A stretch of DNA of 64,000 nt from Dromiciops gliroides (GCF_019393635.1 NC_057864.1:443556822-443620821), one strand, 5' to 3'. Positions 10,561-22,440 are shown, numbered from the stretch's first letter. Notes: generated by a model from the letters alone, not told the origin. Translations and numbers: made by a program.

Positions 10561-11379
10561 ATGCCTGGGGAGCGGGGGTTCCTTTAGTTCTCCAAACATG
10601 ACCTGGGTACTACTGCAAGCAAGGGAATGATCTCTCACTCTCAGTAAGTGACTGAATACTTTCTTTTTCGGCCATACATTTCTGAGTCTATTTTACATAG
10701 ATTCTGTGCCTGCACTTCATTGTTTGCTGCCTATTTACACTCACCATGCATCTTTCCATTGCCCTCTGGGTGACCTGCAATTTGGAGATTGTGGTATCTA
10801 GAATTTGCAGCCATACATCATCAGTGGAAGAATACCGGCAATAGAAATAAAGTGTTTTATTTCACTGAAGTTGTATAAAGCACTCCTCAGTTTCCCAGAT
10901 GCAATTCAGCCCTCTCTTCTCTGATTTGATTGTGGGCCAAATTCATTGTCCAGCTGGAGTATCTCTCCAAAATATATGTGCTGACAGATCAGCTCAATGG
11001 GTCATCCATCCAAATACATATCATAGCTTAGACAATAGGCATTCTTCATCCCTTTAGCTTTTCTTGGATTGTCAGGCTAAACAACTTTTCTGAGTGGGTG
11101 TGAATCTCAATTAGGAGGCTCTGCAAGGTCATCTGCAGAGAGAAAAATCTGGAGGATCCCACCAGATATATGGAATTCCATTTCCATTTGGACTCATTTT
11201 TCATGAGAGTGTTGGGTACCAATCAGAGAATCATTAAAATTATCTGTTTATTGCCTCTCTCAAGGAATCTTGAATGACTTTAACACATTCATGGAGACAC
11301 CCTGTTGGAAGTGATCCCTTAAGGCTGAATTTTTCTCTACTAAGTTAAATGCTTTAGAAAATAAACCAATATATGACTA
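10561..11379. other. Unassigned sequence
   Basis: This may continue the unnamed repeat to its left, but no further shared sequence with the 31.8 kb copy was traced. No exon is evident. Confidence 0.4.
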
Positions 11380-11700
11380 TGGGTAAGGTGCTTAAATTCC
11401 TTAGGCCTGTTTCCTCATCAGCAAAATAAAAATAAAACAGGTGCAATGGATGGAGTGCTGGGTCTAGAGTCAAGAATACCTGAATTCAAATCCAGCTGCA
11501 GGCACTTACTAGCTATTAACTTCTGTTTTCCCTCAATTTCCTCATCTGTAAAATAGGGATAATAATAGCACCTGCATAGTACATAATATAGAAATGTTAG
11601 TTATCACCATAATCATCATCACCTTACTGTAAGGACCAAATGAGATAATGTATATAAAGCATTTTCCAACTTTGATATTAGCTAGTGTCAACTAATATAA
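11380..11700 (+). repeat. MIR/MAR1 CORE-SINE
   Basis: Recognisable by 'gaattcaaatccagctgcag', 'tttcctcatctgtaaaatag' and the 'ggataataatagcacct' block. It then degenerates towards 'aaatgagataatgtatataa'. Old copy. Confidence 0.7.
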
Positions 11701-12184
11701 TCATCATTGTTATTTTTCAGGTCTACGTTCAGAATGCTCTATAACCAGCTTAGATATAAGTCTTGGAGAGGGCAGAAGTAGCTTAGGCAAAACTATGACG
11801 TATTAGAACTATGTCTTTGATGCTGTCTCATGTGTCTCTCCGCACCCCCCCCTTCATTCCACTTCTTTCCTTTTTCTTCCAGGACCCTCTCCCAGTAGCC
11901 CCTATGTCTAGAACCTTTCCAGTCTCTGCATTAAGTTTACTAGAACTCATTTACTTCAGGCCTTGCTTGGTATCAGTACCTGGCACTGAGATCTTTGCAT
12001 TTCAGTAGAAACTTTCTGGAAGTACACCATGAATTACCCTCAAGGGATCCATCTTTAGAAGTAAGAACTTTCAGGCACTGCACCAAGAGGGGGGAGAGAC
12101 ACTTGGTAAATCTTCCCATCATAACCAATAAAAGTGACCACCAATGTGGTCACTGGCTCTAATTGGGAAACCTGGCTTGGAGAG
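11701..12184. other. Unassigned sequence
   Basis: No repeat consensus seen. The 65-codon frame at 11811-12008 starts in a C-rich tract and has no supporting splice sites. Confidence 0.45.
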
Positions 12185-12262
12185 TTTTGACTCTCTTTGT
12201 GTCCCCAGCACTGAGCCTGGCATACTAAAGCCACTCAATAAATGCTTGTTCAATCTCCAAAG
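12185..12262 (+). repeat. L2 LINE 3' end
   Basis: 'tgtccccagcactgagcct' followed by 'ggcata' and 'cactcaataaatgcttgtt' is the terminal block of L2. Confidence 0.65.
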
Positions 12263-13370
12263 GGAAGAATAGGGTTCCGCAACCACCAGTTCTTTTGGCA
12301 CCATCCTTCGGCCAAATTTTACCAGCCCACAAAACTTTTAGTCTCCGAGACCCGTACTTCTTCAAACCTCTCAGCCTGAAGAACTGATTCTTCTTCTTCC
12401 TTCTGATTACATTCTGTTCTACCTGCCCTGAATCATTCTCTTCCCATTCCCCTACCTTCTTTCTAACTTGGGTTCTGAGCCATAGCTTCAGACTGGGTAA
12501 TAGGAGGGACAGAATTTGGGTATTTTACTGGCCCAAAATTTAGTTTGGATAGGGAAATATGTATGTGTGTGGAGGGTGCCGTGGGTTCCTTTCTATTTCT
12601 ATAAAGCTTGACACCTCCCAATTTTGTTTATTGCCCCCTTTTCAAGGGGTAGGGGAGAGGAAGTCATAGACTTGTAAGAAAACATAGATTTCCAGCTGGG
12701 AGATTTTAGACTTTGTATAGCCCAGAAACCAATAAACCATGAAACACTTATAGATTGTTGCTTTTTTAAAAAAGTCTTTTTTTGTTTGGTATTTGGCACT
12801 GAAATAATTTTAGAAGATTTTAGAAGAGTTCTGTAAACATTTTGTTTAAAGTGAGGAGTTCTTTCCCTCCAAAAAGTTGAAGAACCACTGTCTAGCCATT
12901 CATTTTGAGATGAGGCAGCCAAGGCCCAGCCAGAGAGATTCAGGTCATATAGGTGGTAAGCACTGGGATCTGAGCCCAGGTCCCCTGACTCCCAATTCAG
13001 CACTCTTTCCAGCACTACTCCAGGGCAAGGGATTTCCAAAGTTATCTGTCTCCACTTTCTATTCCTCCAAGCTTGCAACTGTCAACCACTTTTCACCACA
13101 TGACCTCATGCCTACTCTCTCCCCTTGCTTTTCAGTTTTCTGTGTGATGTGTGCACTCACATAAACCCAGAAAATGGAGCATTTCCGCTGGGAGTCTCTG
13201 CTCCCTGGATGGGCCTCCTAGCTCCCATCTGCCAACACCACCACCCCAATCCTCTTAAAAATGCCTCTGGGAAGCTGGCCCTATAGTGGCCATCTGCCCA
13301 CCTAAGAACTGGGAGTAGCATGTATGGGGATGACAACTCTGGGCTTTAAAAGCTGCTAGAGTCTTGTGAC
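12263..13370. other. Mostly unassigned; MIR3-like fragments
   Basis: A reversed MIR3-like fragment lies at about 12885-13030 (gatgaggcagccaaggccca, then 'gggatctgagcccaggtcc'). It accounts for the core of the 159-codon minus-strand frame at 12599-13078. A weak related fragment is at 12660-12715. The rest is unrecognised. Confidence 0.5.
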
Positions 13371-13700
13371 TGAATTTTAACCATCTCCTCCCACCTGGTA
13401 TTTTTGGGCTATAAAAATGCATCTCCCCCAGTGATCTGAGCCAGATCTTTTACTCTAAGTGCATTATAAAAGCAATCTGAGTGCATGCAGTGCTCTCAGT
13501 CCTTGGGCTGGGGCTGCTGGCAGCCCCGACTTAATATTAATGAAGAACAATGTAAGCCTAGTAACCCCAGGCTGCTACCAAATTCCTGAGGGGTCAGAGG
13601 CTGACTTCTGGTCTACCCATGGCTAAATGTCTCATACCCTGCCAGGCACATGTGGGCGGTTGATAAATATCATTAGATGATGGCGGCAATGACAAAGACT
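13371..13700. promoter_or_regulatory. Candidate conserved non-coding block (MEF2/E-box)
   Basis: This is unique, non-repeat sequence with a cluster of recognisable binding words: an E-box CACCTG (about 13393), a MEF2-like 'gctataaaaatg' (about 13409), 'cattataaaagc', a SOX-like 'gaacaatg' (about 13544) and 'tgataaatatcatt' (about 13659). No repeat consensus fits and no long frame exists. Such clusters are typical of enhancers, but enhancer function is an inference from motifs alone. Confidence 0.3.
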
Positions 13701-13934
13701 GTAAGAATAGGCCCTTTCTTTGGCCACTCGCTATTTAAATTTCTAGGATTTTCTTCAACCCAAGGAGAAGCCTATGAAGAGAAGGAACTGCCTTCCCCTA
13801 CCCCCATTAAGGGAGAACAGGGAAAAGGGAACTCTATTTGACCTGGTTGGCACCTTAATAGCTGCTGGGTTGGCCAACCCCTCTTGTAGCCATATTTGGT
13901 CTCCGGGCTGCTCGTTAGCTCATATCCGAGATTC

Positions 13935-14200
13935 AGTTCAATAAACATATATCAAGTAGCATCTAGAATGTGCCAGAGCCTGAGTATAGGAAGAGAGAGA
14001 CATGAACTCAGAGAAGTAAATACAAAACATGAACATAATAAATCCAAAGACATTTTATTGGTTGGGGGAGAACTGAAATGACTGGTAAAGGCTGCTTGGA
14101 TGAGTTGGCACTTGGACCTTGAAAGGAATTGGTGGCTACAAGAAGTAGAGATGAGGAAGGAGAGTATTCTGGGCATGGGGTTGCCACTGATGTAGAAGAT
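13935..14200 (+). repeat. Ancient 'cattta-ttaag' repeat fragment
   Basis: It starts with 'caataaacatatatcaagta' and 'gaatgtgccagagcctg' and later has 'gagttggcacttggaccttg' and 'gaggaaggagagtattctgg'. These follow the order of the long form of this old repeat family. Confidence 0.5.
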
Positions 14201-15095
14201 GGAATGTCATGAACAGTGAACAGCATGTATGCCAGTCTGACAACAAGAGAAGGTTCCTGACCTAAGCCCTTGCATTATCATTCCTTTCCTTTAGTCATCT
14301 GGAAACAGAGTTTGGGTTATTCTCGAGAGGGCTTTACTAGTAATTAGAGGAATTAAGCTTAAAAGAAAAGCAAACCAACAAAATTTATTGAACACAGAAT
14401 TGTCAAACCATAGAGAACAAGAATCTCCTTTTTCCCTAATCTAGCCATGGAGCCTGGCACAAGCTTCCTGCACTAATTAGTCCTGCTCTCTTTGATCTCC
14501 TCCCCCACCTCAGCCTTGCCACATGGCCAGACACAGTGCTGCCATGGGCAAAGCCCAGGCTCTGCAGCCATCACCCCCCCAGTGTAAATCCACGTTCATG
14601 TCAAAGCTGTCACCCTCTCTAGCCTATCCCATCAACTTCCTGGTCAGTGTTTTTGAGAAATCTTTCACATTAGCAAAGATCTACCTCCTTCCTTCTCTAG
14701 CCTGTGATTTATTGAGCCAAAGCCTCCTTCTTCCCTTATCCCCACCCATATACCCTACCCAAACTCACAGTATATCTCAGATGGCCACATAAGTCCCATC
14801 CATAGGAAAGAGAGGGTGATTTCTTCCTAAGGCCGTCATCTGGACATTCCTCTCAGACACAGAAGACACCACAACTCTCAGCAGGCCCAGAACACCTGGT
14901 ATCAACTTCCTCCTTGGTGGGTATGTGGAAATCAATTCTGCACGTATTATAACAGGGGCATCTCCTGCTTCACCTATGGCTTAGACCTACATACAGCCAC
15001 TGAAAGGTATGAAAGCATGGAGACTGAAAGTGAGTGGACCAGACAGAAGATGATCTCACTGGCCTGCCACCTAGCAGATGAGTCTGCTTAATTTC
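14201..15095. other. Unassigned sequence
   Basis: Unique sequence with homeodomain-type 'taatta' words (about 14340 and 14475) but no exon. The 89-codon frame at 14523-14792 has no splice context. Confidence 0.4.
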
Positions 15096-15240
15096 TTTTT
15101 CTTTCTTTCTTCCTTCCTTCCTTTCTTTCTCTCCCTCTGTCTCCTTCTTTCTTTTTTTCTTTCTTGTTCTTTTTTTGGGGGGGGGCAGGGCAATGAGGAT
15201 TAAGTGACTTGACCAGGGTCATACAGCTAAGTGTCAATAG
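15096..15240 (-). repeat. 5'-truncated WSINE1-type SINE with pyrimidine tail, minus strand
   Basis: Only the SINE 3' half is present (gcagggcaatgaggattaag, cagggtcatacagctaag), preceded on the plus strand by about 70 bp of TTTC/TTCC tract grown from the A-tail. Both flanks read 'agtctgcttaatttct', a clean target-site duplication, so the truncation occurred at insertion. Confidence 0.8.
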
Positions 15241-15464
15241 TCTGCTTAATTTCTACCAGGGGAAAAAAGTGTTGTATTTAACTGTTTCTTCAGCCATAAT
15301 GACACAGAGTCATCTTTCTTTCCAAAACTTATTTCAAGAACAGTCTGTTGGTATTGGAAAGAGATTGGAAAAACACCTTGTTGTTCTCAGTTCAGTTCAG
15401 CCATTAACCCAGGGTTAAAAACTAACCACATTCTTTGATCTCTCCGGGCAGTCTCATTTTTGGT

Positions 15465-15660
15465 ATCTGTATAGAATAACATAAGCTTTAAAGCTAGAAG
15501 GGGTCCTTTAGGGGGCATTTAACTCAACTCCCTATGAGAAAACCGAGGTACTGAGAGTTGACTGCCCAAAGTCACAGAGGTGTTAAGTGGCTGAATAGAA
15601 TTTGAACTCAGGTCCTCCTGGCCCCAAATGTAATGTTTTTCCCCCTGTAATACAGCTACC
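15465..15660 (-). repeat. MIR3 CORE-SINE, minus strand
   Basis: Reverse order MIR3: 'tttaaagctagaaggggtcc', 'gaaaaccgaggtactgagag', 'aatttgaactcaggtcct'. Confidence 0.65.
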
Positions 15661-15839
15661 TTTTACAAAAATATAAATGAGAGGCTTAGACTAGACTGCT
15701 TCTGATGTCCCTTTTAGTTTTATGATTCTGTGAATCTTAACGGAAGAAACAAGTTATTTCAACAGTTTCTTTTTTCTGGGGGTGAAAGGAAGGAAGAAGA
15801 AAAGTAGAAGGAAGAAAGGAAGAAGGGACAAAGGAAACA

Positions 15840-16095
15840 AACATTAAATAAATACCTAGTATTTGACCAACACTGTTTGCTAAGCATGTGATGAATATTT
15901 ATTTCATTTGATCCTCATAACCCTCGGAATATAGTGTTATTATTATTCCAATTTTACAGATGAAGAAACTGAGGCAGATAGGAATTGAGTCATTTGTCCA
16001 GTATCATATAGCCCCTAAGTATCAGAGGATGGATTTGAACTCAGGCCTTCCTGACTCCAGGTCCAGCACTCTACCCACTGTGCCACCTAAGTGGA
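15840..16095 (-). repeat. MIR/MAR1 CORE-SINE, minus strand
   Basis: Reads 'tttgatcctcataaccctcg', 'attttacagatgaagaaact', 'gaggcagataggaattgagt', 'tttgaactcaggccttcctg' and ends with the reversed head 'cactgtgccacct'. Nearly full length. Confidence 0.8.
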
Positions 16096-16099
16096 AGTG

Positions 16100-16854
16100 G
16101 ATTGGGGGAGGAGGAAGGGAGGGGAAGGAGAAGGTGTGAAGGATGTGATACAATACCTTGCAAAGATTATTGAGCTATGATACAGAAGTGAAATGAACCT
16201 TAGAGCTCAGCTCTCTCATGTTAAGCTCAGAGATGGAGAGTGACCATTCAAAATGGAGGAAGCATACTCAGGGTCCTGACTCTAAATCTCATGCTTTTTC
16301 AACCCCATTATATTATTTCTCAGAGACAGCACCCTGCCCTGCCCTTCTGTCTTTGTGTTCAAAGTCATGAGGGAATGGGGAAGCCCCTCCTGGGACCTTG
16401 ATCCCAACTCCTCCCAAACCAAAGTGAACATTCTTGCCACCTGTTTTTTCCCTGAAGGGTGAAGGCTAGATATGCTAATGACTGATGTTAATTGAATGTA
16501 AGCTCCCTGTGGGCAGGGACCAGGTCTTCTTCCTTGAGTCTCCTGAGGTTAGTTGGGCTGTTAGATGATCAACTATAGAGTTGCCACCATCTTGTGAATG
16601 ACTCCACTTCTCTTCACTGCTCTTCTATTTTGGCTTGTTGGATACATTGTAGTGAAGCTTCCTTTAGGGGCATGGGTTGGGCTAAATGCTCAATAAGATC
16701 CCTTCCAATTGTAAAATTCTGTGCTCATATAACAGATGCAAGAACTACTTGAGTAGCATTTTTGCCTCTGCTGAGAGAAAAAGGAAGCATCTGTCAGGGT
16801 ATGTGTTTGGGTATTAAATGATGGGTAGGACCTGGAAGGGAGAAATGAGCATAG
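16100..16854. other. Unassigned sequence with a weak L2-like fragment
   Basis: 'taagctccctgtgggcaggg' at about 16500 resembles the L2 3' end. The remainder is unrecognised. Confidence 0.45.
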
Positions 16855-17150
16855 GGTCATAGATTTAGAATTGAAAGGGACCACAAAAGCAATTGAGTCA
16901 ACCCCACTCATTTTTTCTTTTAGTAAGGCAATTGGGGTTAAGTGACTTGCCCAGGGTCACACAGCTAGTAAGTGTTAAGTGTCTGAGGCCGGATTTGAAC
17001 TCAGGTACTCCTGAATCCAGGGCCGTTGCTCTATCCACTGTGCCATCTAGCTGCCCCTTAACCCCACTCATTTTACAAATGTGGAAACTGAGGCAAAGAG
17101 GTTAAGTGAATTGCCTGGGATCACACAGCTGTCAAGTATCTAAGGAATGT
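16855..17150 (-). repeat. MIR3, minus strand, split by a WSINE1-type SINE
   Basis: The left part is 'gggtcatagatttagaattg', 'aaagggaccac'. The right part resumes with 'cattttacaaatgtggaaac', 'tgaggcaaagaggttaagtg'. The younger SINE sits between them. Confidence 0.8.
16912..17056 (-). repeat. WSINE1-type SINE inside MIR3, minus strand
   Basis: Reads 'taaggcaattggggttaagt' to 'tgccatctagctgcccctt'. The flanks both contain 'aaccccactcatttt', a clear target-site duplication made from the host MIR3. Confidence 0.9.
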
Positions 17151-17549
17151 AGGTATTTATGACTACATCTACTCAATGTAGGTATTTTCTACATTAGTCA
17201 CTGCAACCCCTCCTTATCTTCTTACTGCAAAGTCCTGAGGGGACTTCTGGTAGTTTCCTATTTTAACTTCTTATTTTTGCTAACTAGGTGCTAAGTTCAC
17301 TTGTTTCTATGCTATTGAAAGACTTCAAGTGTTATGGTCCCCTCTGTATTTTAGCACCCTGGAGCAAAACCCATGGTACCTTACTGTAGTTGGCCCTGGT
17401 CCTTGATCTTATATGATACTCACCCCCTCTACTTCCAATGTTGGGAGTGGTGGGAAAGGGAGCATTGAGAAACACAATTTTTATACCCTCTATAAACATT
17501 CATATGACTCTAGGGGATGTTGCTATAAAATAGGTTTTAATAATAGGAA
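17151..17549. other. Unassigned sequence
   Basis: No repeat consensus or exon recognised. Confidence 0.45.
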
Positions 17550-17770
17550 TGATGATTAATAATGATAATAATAGTAGTTAACATATATATAGCACTTTAA
17601 TGTTGCCAATGATTCTTTACATGTGTGATTTCATTTTATCCTCATCCCAACTCTAGGCAGTAAGTGCAATTTTTCTCCCCATTTTACAGATGAGGAAAAT
17701 GAAGATGACAGAAGTTGAAGAAAATTCCCCAATTTAGAGTTGGAGTTGCCTAAGCATCATAAACCCTGAT
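17550..17770 (-). repeat. MIR CORE-SINE, minus strand, partial
   Basis: 'atatatagcactttaatgtt', 'tttcattttatcctcatccc' and 'ccattttacagatgaggaaa' are in MIR order; the tRNA-like head is lost. Confidence 0.65.
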
Positions 17771-17794
17771 ATTCTTTTGTCTCCTAGGGCACTC

Positions 17795-18060
17795 TGTAAT
17801 AATAACAACAATAATTATAATAATTATTACTAGCATTGGTATAGTGGTTACTATGCACTGTGCTAAATATTTCACAATTATTATCTCATTTGATTCTCAT
17901 AACAACCCTTGGAGGTAAGTGTTAAAATTATCCCTGTTTGACAGATGAGGAAACAGAGGTAGACAGAGTTTAAGTGACTTGCCCAGATTCACACAGCTAG
18001 TAAGTGTCTGAGGCTGGATTTGAACTTGAGTCTTTGCTCTACCCACAATTCCACTTATCT
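17795..18060 (-). repeat. MIR/MAR1 CORE-SINE, minus strand
   Basis: A nearly complete copy: 'tatctcatttgattctcata', 'acagatgaggaaacagaggt', 'cagattcacacagctagtaa', 'gaggctggatttgaac'. It lies directly beside another partial MIR in the same orientation. Confidence 0.8.
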
Positions 18061-19429
18061 TCTACCCCTGTTGAATTATCCCAAACCTGGAGTTGTAGTG
18101 TAGCCTTAGCTAGTGGTCATTAGGGCCCCTTTGACCCTTCCCTCAGTAAGCCTTGCAAATAGGTTCCTGGACTAGGGCTGTCCATCAGACAGGGTCTTTC
18201 TGGCCACCTGACACTAAGGGGAAAGTATAACATGCTGTGTTTCTACATTCTGGGACCTTCATTTCCTTAGATAAAGGTTCTTAACTTGGAGTCCTGGGAC
18301 TTTAAAAAATATTCTGATAACTGACTTTTTGCATGATTGTTTTCTCTTTATAACCCTATGTATTTTATTTTATGCTTTTGGAAACATCATTCTGAGAAGG
18401 GGCCCATTGGCCTCTCCAGACTGTCAAAGGGGTCCATCCATGATCCAACAAATGTTAAGGGTCCTTAAGCAAAGAATAAGGTTTGAGTCTGCTTGAAAGA
18501 TAGACACCCTATGAGGGGGTAACAGTTCAGGTTGTTATCAGTGAGTTCTACCTCAATGTTTTTGAACATCCTGGCTTTATGTTTGGATTGATGGAGGGCT
18601 GAGGGGGGGGGCCATTGATGATAGAGGGAAGGGAAACAGAAAGCTAGAAAGGACAGAGAAGGGTCCCTTAACTCCAGCTGGCCCTGGACCATAGAGTTTT
18701 TCATGAATCCAGAGGTAAAAGTGAATAAGATGGCATGTCTAAGGGTATGGGGAAGCAGACGCCCTCAGCCATGAGGAAAAGCAGATTTCATGACTTCCCC
18801 TGGTTTCCCCAGGCTTCCCCATGGCTTCTCGGTGAGGGTGTGATTTTTCTGGCCCTTCCAACCCTTACAACACAGCTGCAGGGAGGCCAATTCTCCTGGA
18901 AAACCTGGGCTTCTATCAACTGTGAGTCAGTGTTAATTAGACATTAGGTTAAGCATTCACATCTGAATTTCACTGTTGTATCAGTCTTTATGCTCTGTAA
19001 ATGCCCAGCATGATGCTTTTGGTATGTCTCAGGTAGCTTCAATCTAAAGTACTTTAAAGACTATATCGGCAGGCCAATGAAATAAGGCTTGAGCAGGTTT
19101 ATCTCCTTAGGAGCACCTTGGCATTCTGACAACAAGAGGAGACAGAGTTGTGAGTAAGTGTCCTGGCAGGGCCCTGATTCCATCCTGTGCGATAGCCTGG
19201 CCCCAACTCTAGACTAATGGCAGGCTGACCAGGCCACGGGGATGCCTTGATGAATCACCAGAGGATCCCCACAGATGTGGCTCCCTTGCTGGGACTCTCT
19301 AAAACCACTGTCCAGGGGCTCAGGGAAGTCTCATCAGGGGTCTATGACCCTGAGAGTGTAGTCCTTGATGATGAGTAACCTGTTCGAATTCATGCTGCTT
19401 GGGAAAGATTAGAAAGAGACTCAAGGGAG
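18061..19429. other. Unassigned mostly unique sequence
   Basis: About 1.4 kb that matches no repeat consensus I know. The part from 18880 to 19130 (for example 'gtgttaattagacattagg') looks unique and motif-rich and could be a conserved non-coding element. The frames at 18465-18704 and 18735-18947 have no splice support. Confidence 0.4.
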
Positions 19430-19700
19430 ACTGCTTGGCATTATGGATAGATTGCCAGGTTTGGAGTCAGGAATAATAATATTAACCAGCAGTCACGTAG
19501 TACTTAACATCATTTAATATTCACAATAACCCTATGAGGTAAGTGTTATCCCATTTTCTAGTTGAGGAGACTGAGTCTGAGACAAGTGAAGTACCACACC
19601 CAGGGTCACACAGCTAGTAAGTATCTGAGACCAAATTTGAACTCAGTTCTTCCTGACTTGGAAACCAGTGCTCTATCTGTTACATCATCTAGTTGTGTTT
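19430..19700 (-). repeat. MIR/MAR1 CORE-SINE, minus strand, with a small plus-strand MIR piece
   Basis: The main copy runs from 'agtacttaacatcatttaat' to 'ctctatctgttacatcatc' in reverse. The preceding 40 bp (cattatggatagattgccag, gtttggagtcaggaa) are a MIR head on the plus strand, so two elements abut head to tail. Confidence 0.7.
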
Positions 19701-19743
19701 CTTCATCTGGGAGTTCCCTATATGAATGAAATCATAAGTTCAG

Positions 19744-19885
19744 TTGTTTGTTGTTCAATTATTTCAGTTGTGTCTGATTCTTCGTGACCCCATTTGGGGT
19801 TTTCTTGGCAAACATACTGGAGTGATTTACCATTTCATTCTCCAGCTCATTTGACAGATGAGGAAACTGAGGCAAATGTACTTAT
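19744..19885 (-). repeat. RTE-tailed SINE, minus strand, partial
   Basis: The reversed RTE tail ('attatttcagttgtgtctga', 'cgtgaccccatttggggttt', 'tcttggcaaacatactggag') is followed by 'catttgacagatgaggaaac'. The tRNA-like head is missing. Confidence 0.8.
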
Positions 19886-19889
19886 CCCT

Positions 19890-20824
19890 AAACCATTGAA
19901 ACAGTTATGAATTTTTAATATCAGGGGATGTGTTCTCACCCTTTTCTAGCTCTGTTGTTCCCAGTCTTTGGTCATGATCCCAATTAGCATCAGAGACAGG
20001 ACCAAAGAAAGGTCACAAAATACCCTCCCACCTAAACACAAAATGGAATGGAGGCTGTTTTGGTAGGGGAGGGATGGCCAATTCAGGATGGGTTAGTCTC
20101 CACCAGTACAATGATAGCGGTAGCTCAATCATTGCCACCCCCCCCCATTTGTAATACCCCAAAGATGCCCCAGTGATCTCCAGCTCTGTACAGGTAGCAC
20201 TGTTGCCCTCTTTATTTTATTGTTTGGCCTTTGGGAAATGCAAAGCAGGACAAGGAAGGGGAACAGACAGCCTTCTATGCTTGAATAGCACACCCAGAAG
20301 GCCAAAGGAGTGCAGTTGTTTTCTGGTAGAGACGTCAGCACATTGCAGGTGCCCTGTGGAAGTAAGAAGTTCAGCCTCTTCTTAGCTGTGGGCCTTTCCT
20401 TCGTGACTCTGAGAAATCTAGTTTCTTTTCATAGCCCACTTTTTTTTCCTAACAACAGTCTAAGTTTTTCCCAACCTCCATTGAAAGCAAGGACTTGAGG
20501 TCTTTTAGAGCTGATTCTTAGGGACAATGTCTGGGATTTAGATGGAATAGCAGTCATAGACAATTCCCCACACCCCAGAGCTGGTTGATCTTTCTCCCTG
20601 GTCCCCACACCCAGAGTCTTTTCTTCTTCTCCAAACTGCTCTCCTTTGGCTCCTGACCTTAATTAACTTAATCCTTTCTCTTCCTCTCTGACTCATCACT
20701 GGGTTTTTTTTTTCTTCTTGTTGTTCAGAAGTTTCTGTTCCCAGACTCCTCCTATCCCATCCAACACCTAAGGTCCACACTATCTTTCACCTTTTGTTCT
20801 CCAGTACTCTCTATTCCAGTTGAA
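19890..20824. other. Unassigned sequence
   Basis: Unrecognised; C-rich runs near 20140. Overlapping short frames on both strands between 20129 and 20780 show no coding signature. Confidence 0.4.
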
Positions 20825-21180
20825 TTAGCCTGTTAGCTGCTCCAAATACATGACATTCCTTCCATCTCCCACCTCTGGGACTTGGCACAGGTGACCTCAC
20901 CCCACCACCCAATACATGCCTTTCTGGAACGAACTCCCTTCCCAACCTCACCTCACCTCTTCTCACCTTATGGAATCCCTACTTTCCTTTAAAGCCCACT
21001 TCAGTGTCACTTCCTATTCCTATGCCTTTCCTGATTTCCCCCCAGTGGTTAGTGATCTCATCCTCTTCAAATTACTTTATATAACTTTCTATGTAATTTG
21101 TATTGACTCATCTGTGTATGTTCTTAGCACCCTTTGCCTACTTTTCTGTCACTCTGTCCCCATCACTGTAAGGTAGAAAA
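20825..21180 (+). repeat. L2 LINE 3' region
   Basis: L2 order is visible: 'gcctttctggaacgaactcc', 'ttaaagcccacttcagtgtc', 'tatgcctttcctgatttccc', 'gtatgttcttagcaccc'. The 86-codon frame at 20916-21176 is a read-through of this repeat. Confidence 0.65.
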
Positions 21181-21786
21181 GGGATGAACAAGTCTAAGGG
21201 ATACTTTTTTGTTCTGTATATCTGGGCCAAACGGGCTGGATGAGAAACAACTGGGGGGCATAGAGTTAAACTGGAATAGAGCAGCCTGGATTACCTTCAG
21301 GCAATTGCAAAACCCCTTTAATGACTCCAAACTTCCCATGAAGACCCTTCCTTTTAATGTAAACTTTTTACTGATGCTGCTGTATGGCAAGTGAGACAAA
21401 GAATAAGATGGTATCAGAAGAATCTAAAATGAATACTATACAGAAAGCAATGGACCTGTGCCTGGTGGGGTTTGTAAACAGATTGTAACATATGACAGGT
21501 GAGGGACTCTGTTGAAGAAGAGGAGTTAAAAGATCACTTCAAGGAACTGTATGCTAGTAAGATGGGGTGGGAAGGTTGGTCGGGCGCAGGGGCTGATTGA
21601 AGGACAGCTGAAGGGCTCCACTGGTACCTTCCTCATGTCAGGAGAAATTGAGGAAAGCCTTCAACAAGTTGGTGACACTCTGTGAGGAACTTAAGGGAGG
21701 ACATTATCTAGAGTCCCCCAAAATGGGCAGGCATAGACTGTGACTTGTATTACTGGAAGAAACTTCCAAATCAATTTTAGTATTTT
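21181..21786. other. Unassigned sequence
   Basis: No repeat or exon recognised. Confidence 0.4.
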
Positions 21787-21832
21787 CTGTCTGTCTATCT
21801 ATCTATCATCTATCTATTGTATATTATTCCAA
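21787..21832 (+). repeat. TCTG/TCTA microsatellite
   Basis: 'tctgtctgtctatctatcta' continues with variants for about 45 bp. Confidence 0.8.
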
Positions 21833-21852
21833 TCAATAGAATTTAAGCTCCC

Positions 21853-22000
21853 GGGGGTGGCTAGGTGGCACAGTGGATAAAGCACTAGCCCTGTATTCAG
21901 GAGGACCTGAGTTCAAATCCGGCCTCAGACACTTGACACTTACTAGTTGTGTGACCCTGGGCAAGTCACTTAACCCCCATTGCCCCGCAAACTAAAAAAA
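21853..22000 (+). repeat. WSINE1-type SINE
   Basis: Well preserved from 'ggtggctaggtggcacagtg' to 'aacccccattgccccgcaa' with a short A-tail. The flanks both read 'gaatttaagctcc', the target-site duplication. Confidence 0.9.
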
Positions 22001-22184
22001 GAATTTAAGCTCCCTAAACTGATTAATTTCAGCTGCTTCTAATGACCCTAATCATAGGATCATTAGAGCTGGGGAAGGGAATCAGGAAAAGCCTTAGCAT
22101 TAGGAAAACCTGGGTTCAAGTCCTTTCTCTGGCAAGTACTAACTGATTATGAATAGGTTACTGAACCCACTCAGTGCATGAGGC

Positions 22185-22440
22185 ATTTCTGTTAGACTAT
22201 CCTTTCAGCTGTGTCCAACTTCATGATCCCTTTTGGGGTTTTCTTGGCAAAGATACTGGAGTGGTTTGCCATTTCCTTCTCCAGCTCATTTTACAGATGA
22301 GGAAACTCAGGCAAAGAGGGTTAAGTGACTTGCTCAGGGTCACACAGCTAGGTAAGTGTTTAAGGTCAGAGTTGAACTCAGGAAAATGAGGCTTCCTGAT
22401 ACCCAGCCCAGTGTTCTATCCACTGAGCCACCTAGCTGCC
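22185..22440 (-). repeat. RTE-tailed SINE, minus strand
   Basis: Complete in reverse: 'ttcagctgtgtccaacttca', 'gatcccttttggggttttct', 'tggcaaagatactggagtgg', body, then 'cactgagccacctagctgcc'. Confidence 0.85.

Noticed and set aside
12599-13078. 159-codon minus-strand frame
   Set aside because: Its core is a MIR3-like SINE; the rest shows no protein character.
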